Shown in pieces: positions 6,039-6,247 of a DNA stretch of 6,247 nucleotides (its first letter is position 1; every line of letters begins with the position of its first letter). Under the pieces are notes generated by a model. That model was not told the DNA's origin, did not search any database, and saw only the letters and a program-made list of their open reading frames with translations. Source of the stretch: an uncultured Bacillota bacterium (GTDB lineage: Bacteria > Bacillota > Clostridia > Peptostreptococcales > Anaerovoracaceae); NCBI GenBank assembly GCA_946629205.1, contig CAMOXP010000084.1, forward strand, positions 1 to 6,247, read 5' to 3'. The translations under genes were made by a program, and so were the position numbers.

Positions 6039-6227
6039 ATGGAGAGATATCTAACATCATTTCTTGAAAAGTGCTGCAGCAAAAGCCATATCCTGCGCAG
6101 ACGCTCCGGTATGGAACTTGTGCAGGTCGCGATCCTGGTGGCGATCGCGGTCGCCCTGGGTCTCATCTTCCGAACGCAGATCACAGATTTCGTGAACCGT
6201 ACGTTCGAAGGTCTGAACAATTTCTGA
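6039..6227 (+). CDS. Flp1-like pilin subunit (class III-type prepilin)
   Basis: Small prepilin of 62 residues, probably the structural subunit assembled by the nearby Tad machine. AGGAGGT (6026-6032) sits six bases before the ATG. Residues 1-24 form a polar, basic leader ending in LRRRSG. A prepilin peptidase would be expected to cut after Gly24, leaving a 38-residue mature pilin that starts MELVQVAILVAIAVALGLIF. This single hydrophobic helix is followed by RTQITDFVNRTFEGLNNF. The layout closely resembles the Flp1-like family of Clostridia (short leader, G-M, helix, F-x-x-I-x-x-x-V-x-x-x-F tail). In most Flp and type IV pilins residue +5 is Glu; here +5 is Gln29 and the only nearby Glu is Glu26 at +2. 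Two adjacent cysteines (12-13) lie in the leader. The symbol flp would be by homology of type only, so none is assigned. Confidence 0.8.
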   Translation: MERYLTSFLEKCCSKSHILRRRSGMELVQVAILVAIAVALGLIFRTQITDFVNRTFEGLNNF

Positions 6228-6245
6228 TGCGGCTTCTGATGCGGT
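6222..6245 (+). repeat. 12-base tandem duplication at the pilin stop codon
   Basis: TTCTGATGCGGC (6222-6233) is followed directly by TTCTGATGCGGT (6234-6245), eleven of twelve bases identical. The first copy contains the last codon and the TGA stop of the pilin gene. Each copy contains an ATG (6227 and 6239), and both ATGs are in the same frame. Confidence 0.7.
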
Positions 6246-6247
6246 TT
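6227..6247 (+). CDS. Possible start of the next gene, cut by the window edge
   Basis: The pilin TGA overlaps an ATG (TGATG at 6225-6229), a common arrangement for coupled genes. The frame reads MRLLMRF to the end of the window, and a second ATG in the same frame lies at 6239. A basic, hydrophobic start would suit a membrane or exported Tad component. Seven codons are too few to identify anything, and the nearest ribosome-like site (GAAGGT, 6207-6212) is 14 bases away, further than usual. It is recorded because the operon probably continues to the right. Confidence 0.25.

Overview
The window looks like chromosomal DNA of a Gram-positive anaerobe of the Bacillota, probably class Clostridia. The clues are strong GGAGG-type ribosome binding sites, AT-rich gaps between moderately GC-rich genes, a sodium/alanine-type symporter, a lipoprotein with a type II signal peptide, and a Tad pilus machine with a Flp1-like pilin. 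No more precise taxon can be given from the sequence alone.

Layout. At the left edge (1-376, minus) is the N-terminal third or so of an APC-superfamily amino acid/polyamine permease. Next (466-1095, minus) is a small lipoprotein with a ten-threonine linker and an acidic tail. A 186-base divergent intergenic region then carries a promoter for each direction. From 1282 to 4280 (plus) runs a tight three-gene operon: the secretion ATPase cpaF/tadA and the two inner-membrane platform proteins tadB and tadC, joined by 26- and 14-base overlaps. It ends in an 86-base imperfect palindrome (4281-4366), which belongs by sequence to the dispersed GGGACGGTTCTTTTGACAC-type repeats of Bacillota. A complete AGCS alanine/glycine symporter follows on the minus strand (4385-5806). 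The AT-rich gap 5807-6038 holds back-to-back promoters, one for the symporter and one for a short Flp1-like pilin gene (6039-6227, plus). The pilin stop codon lies in a 12-base tandem repeat and overlaps a possible start of a further gene that runs off the right edge.

How the parts work together. CpaF supplies ATP-driven force, TadB and TadC form the membrane platform, and the Flp1-like protein is the likely subunit that a prepilin peptidase (not in the window) would process and the machine would assemble. Pilin and machine genes are separated by the oppositely oriented symporter and have separate promoters, so pilin can be made at a different level from the machine. No outer-membrane secretin is seen, as expected for a monoderm. 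The permease, lipoprotein and symporter have no evident mechanistic tie to the pilus.

Most unusual points: a TadC with an extra extracytoplasmic domain of about 120 residues, a pilin with Gln rather than Glu at position +5 after the predicted cleavage site, and a nested palindrome directly abutting the tadC stop codon. I see no wholly new system; this is a divergent, split Tad locus.
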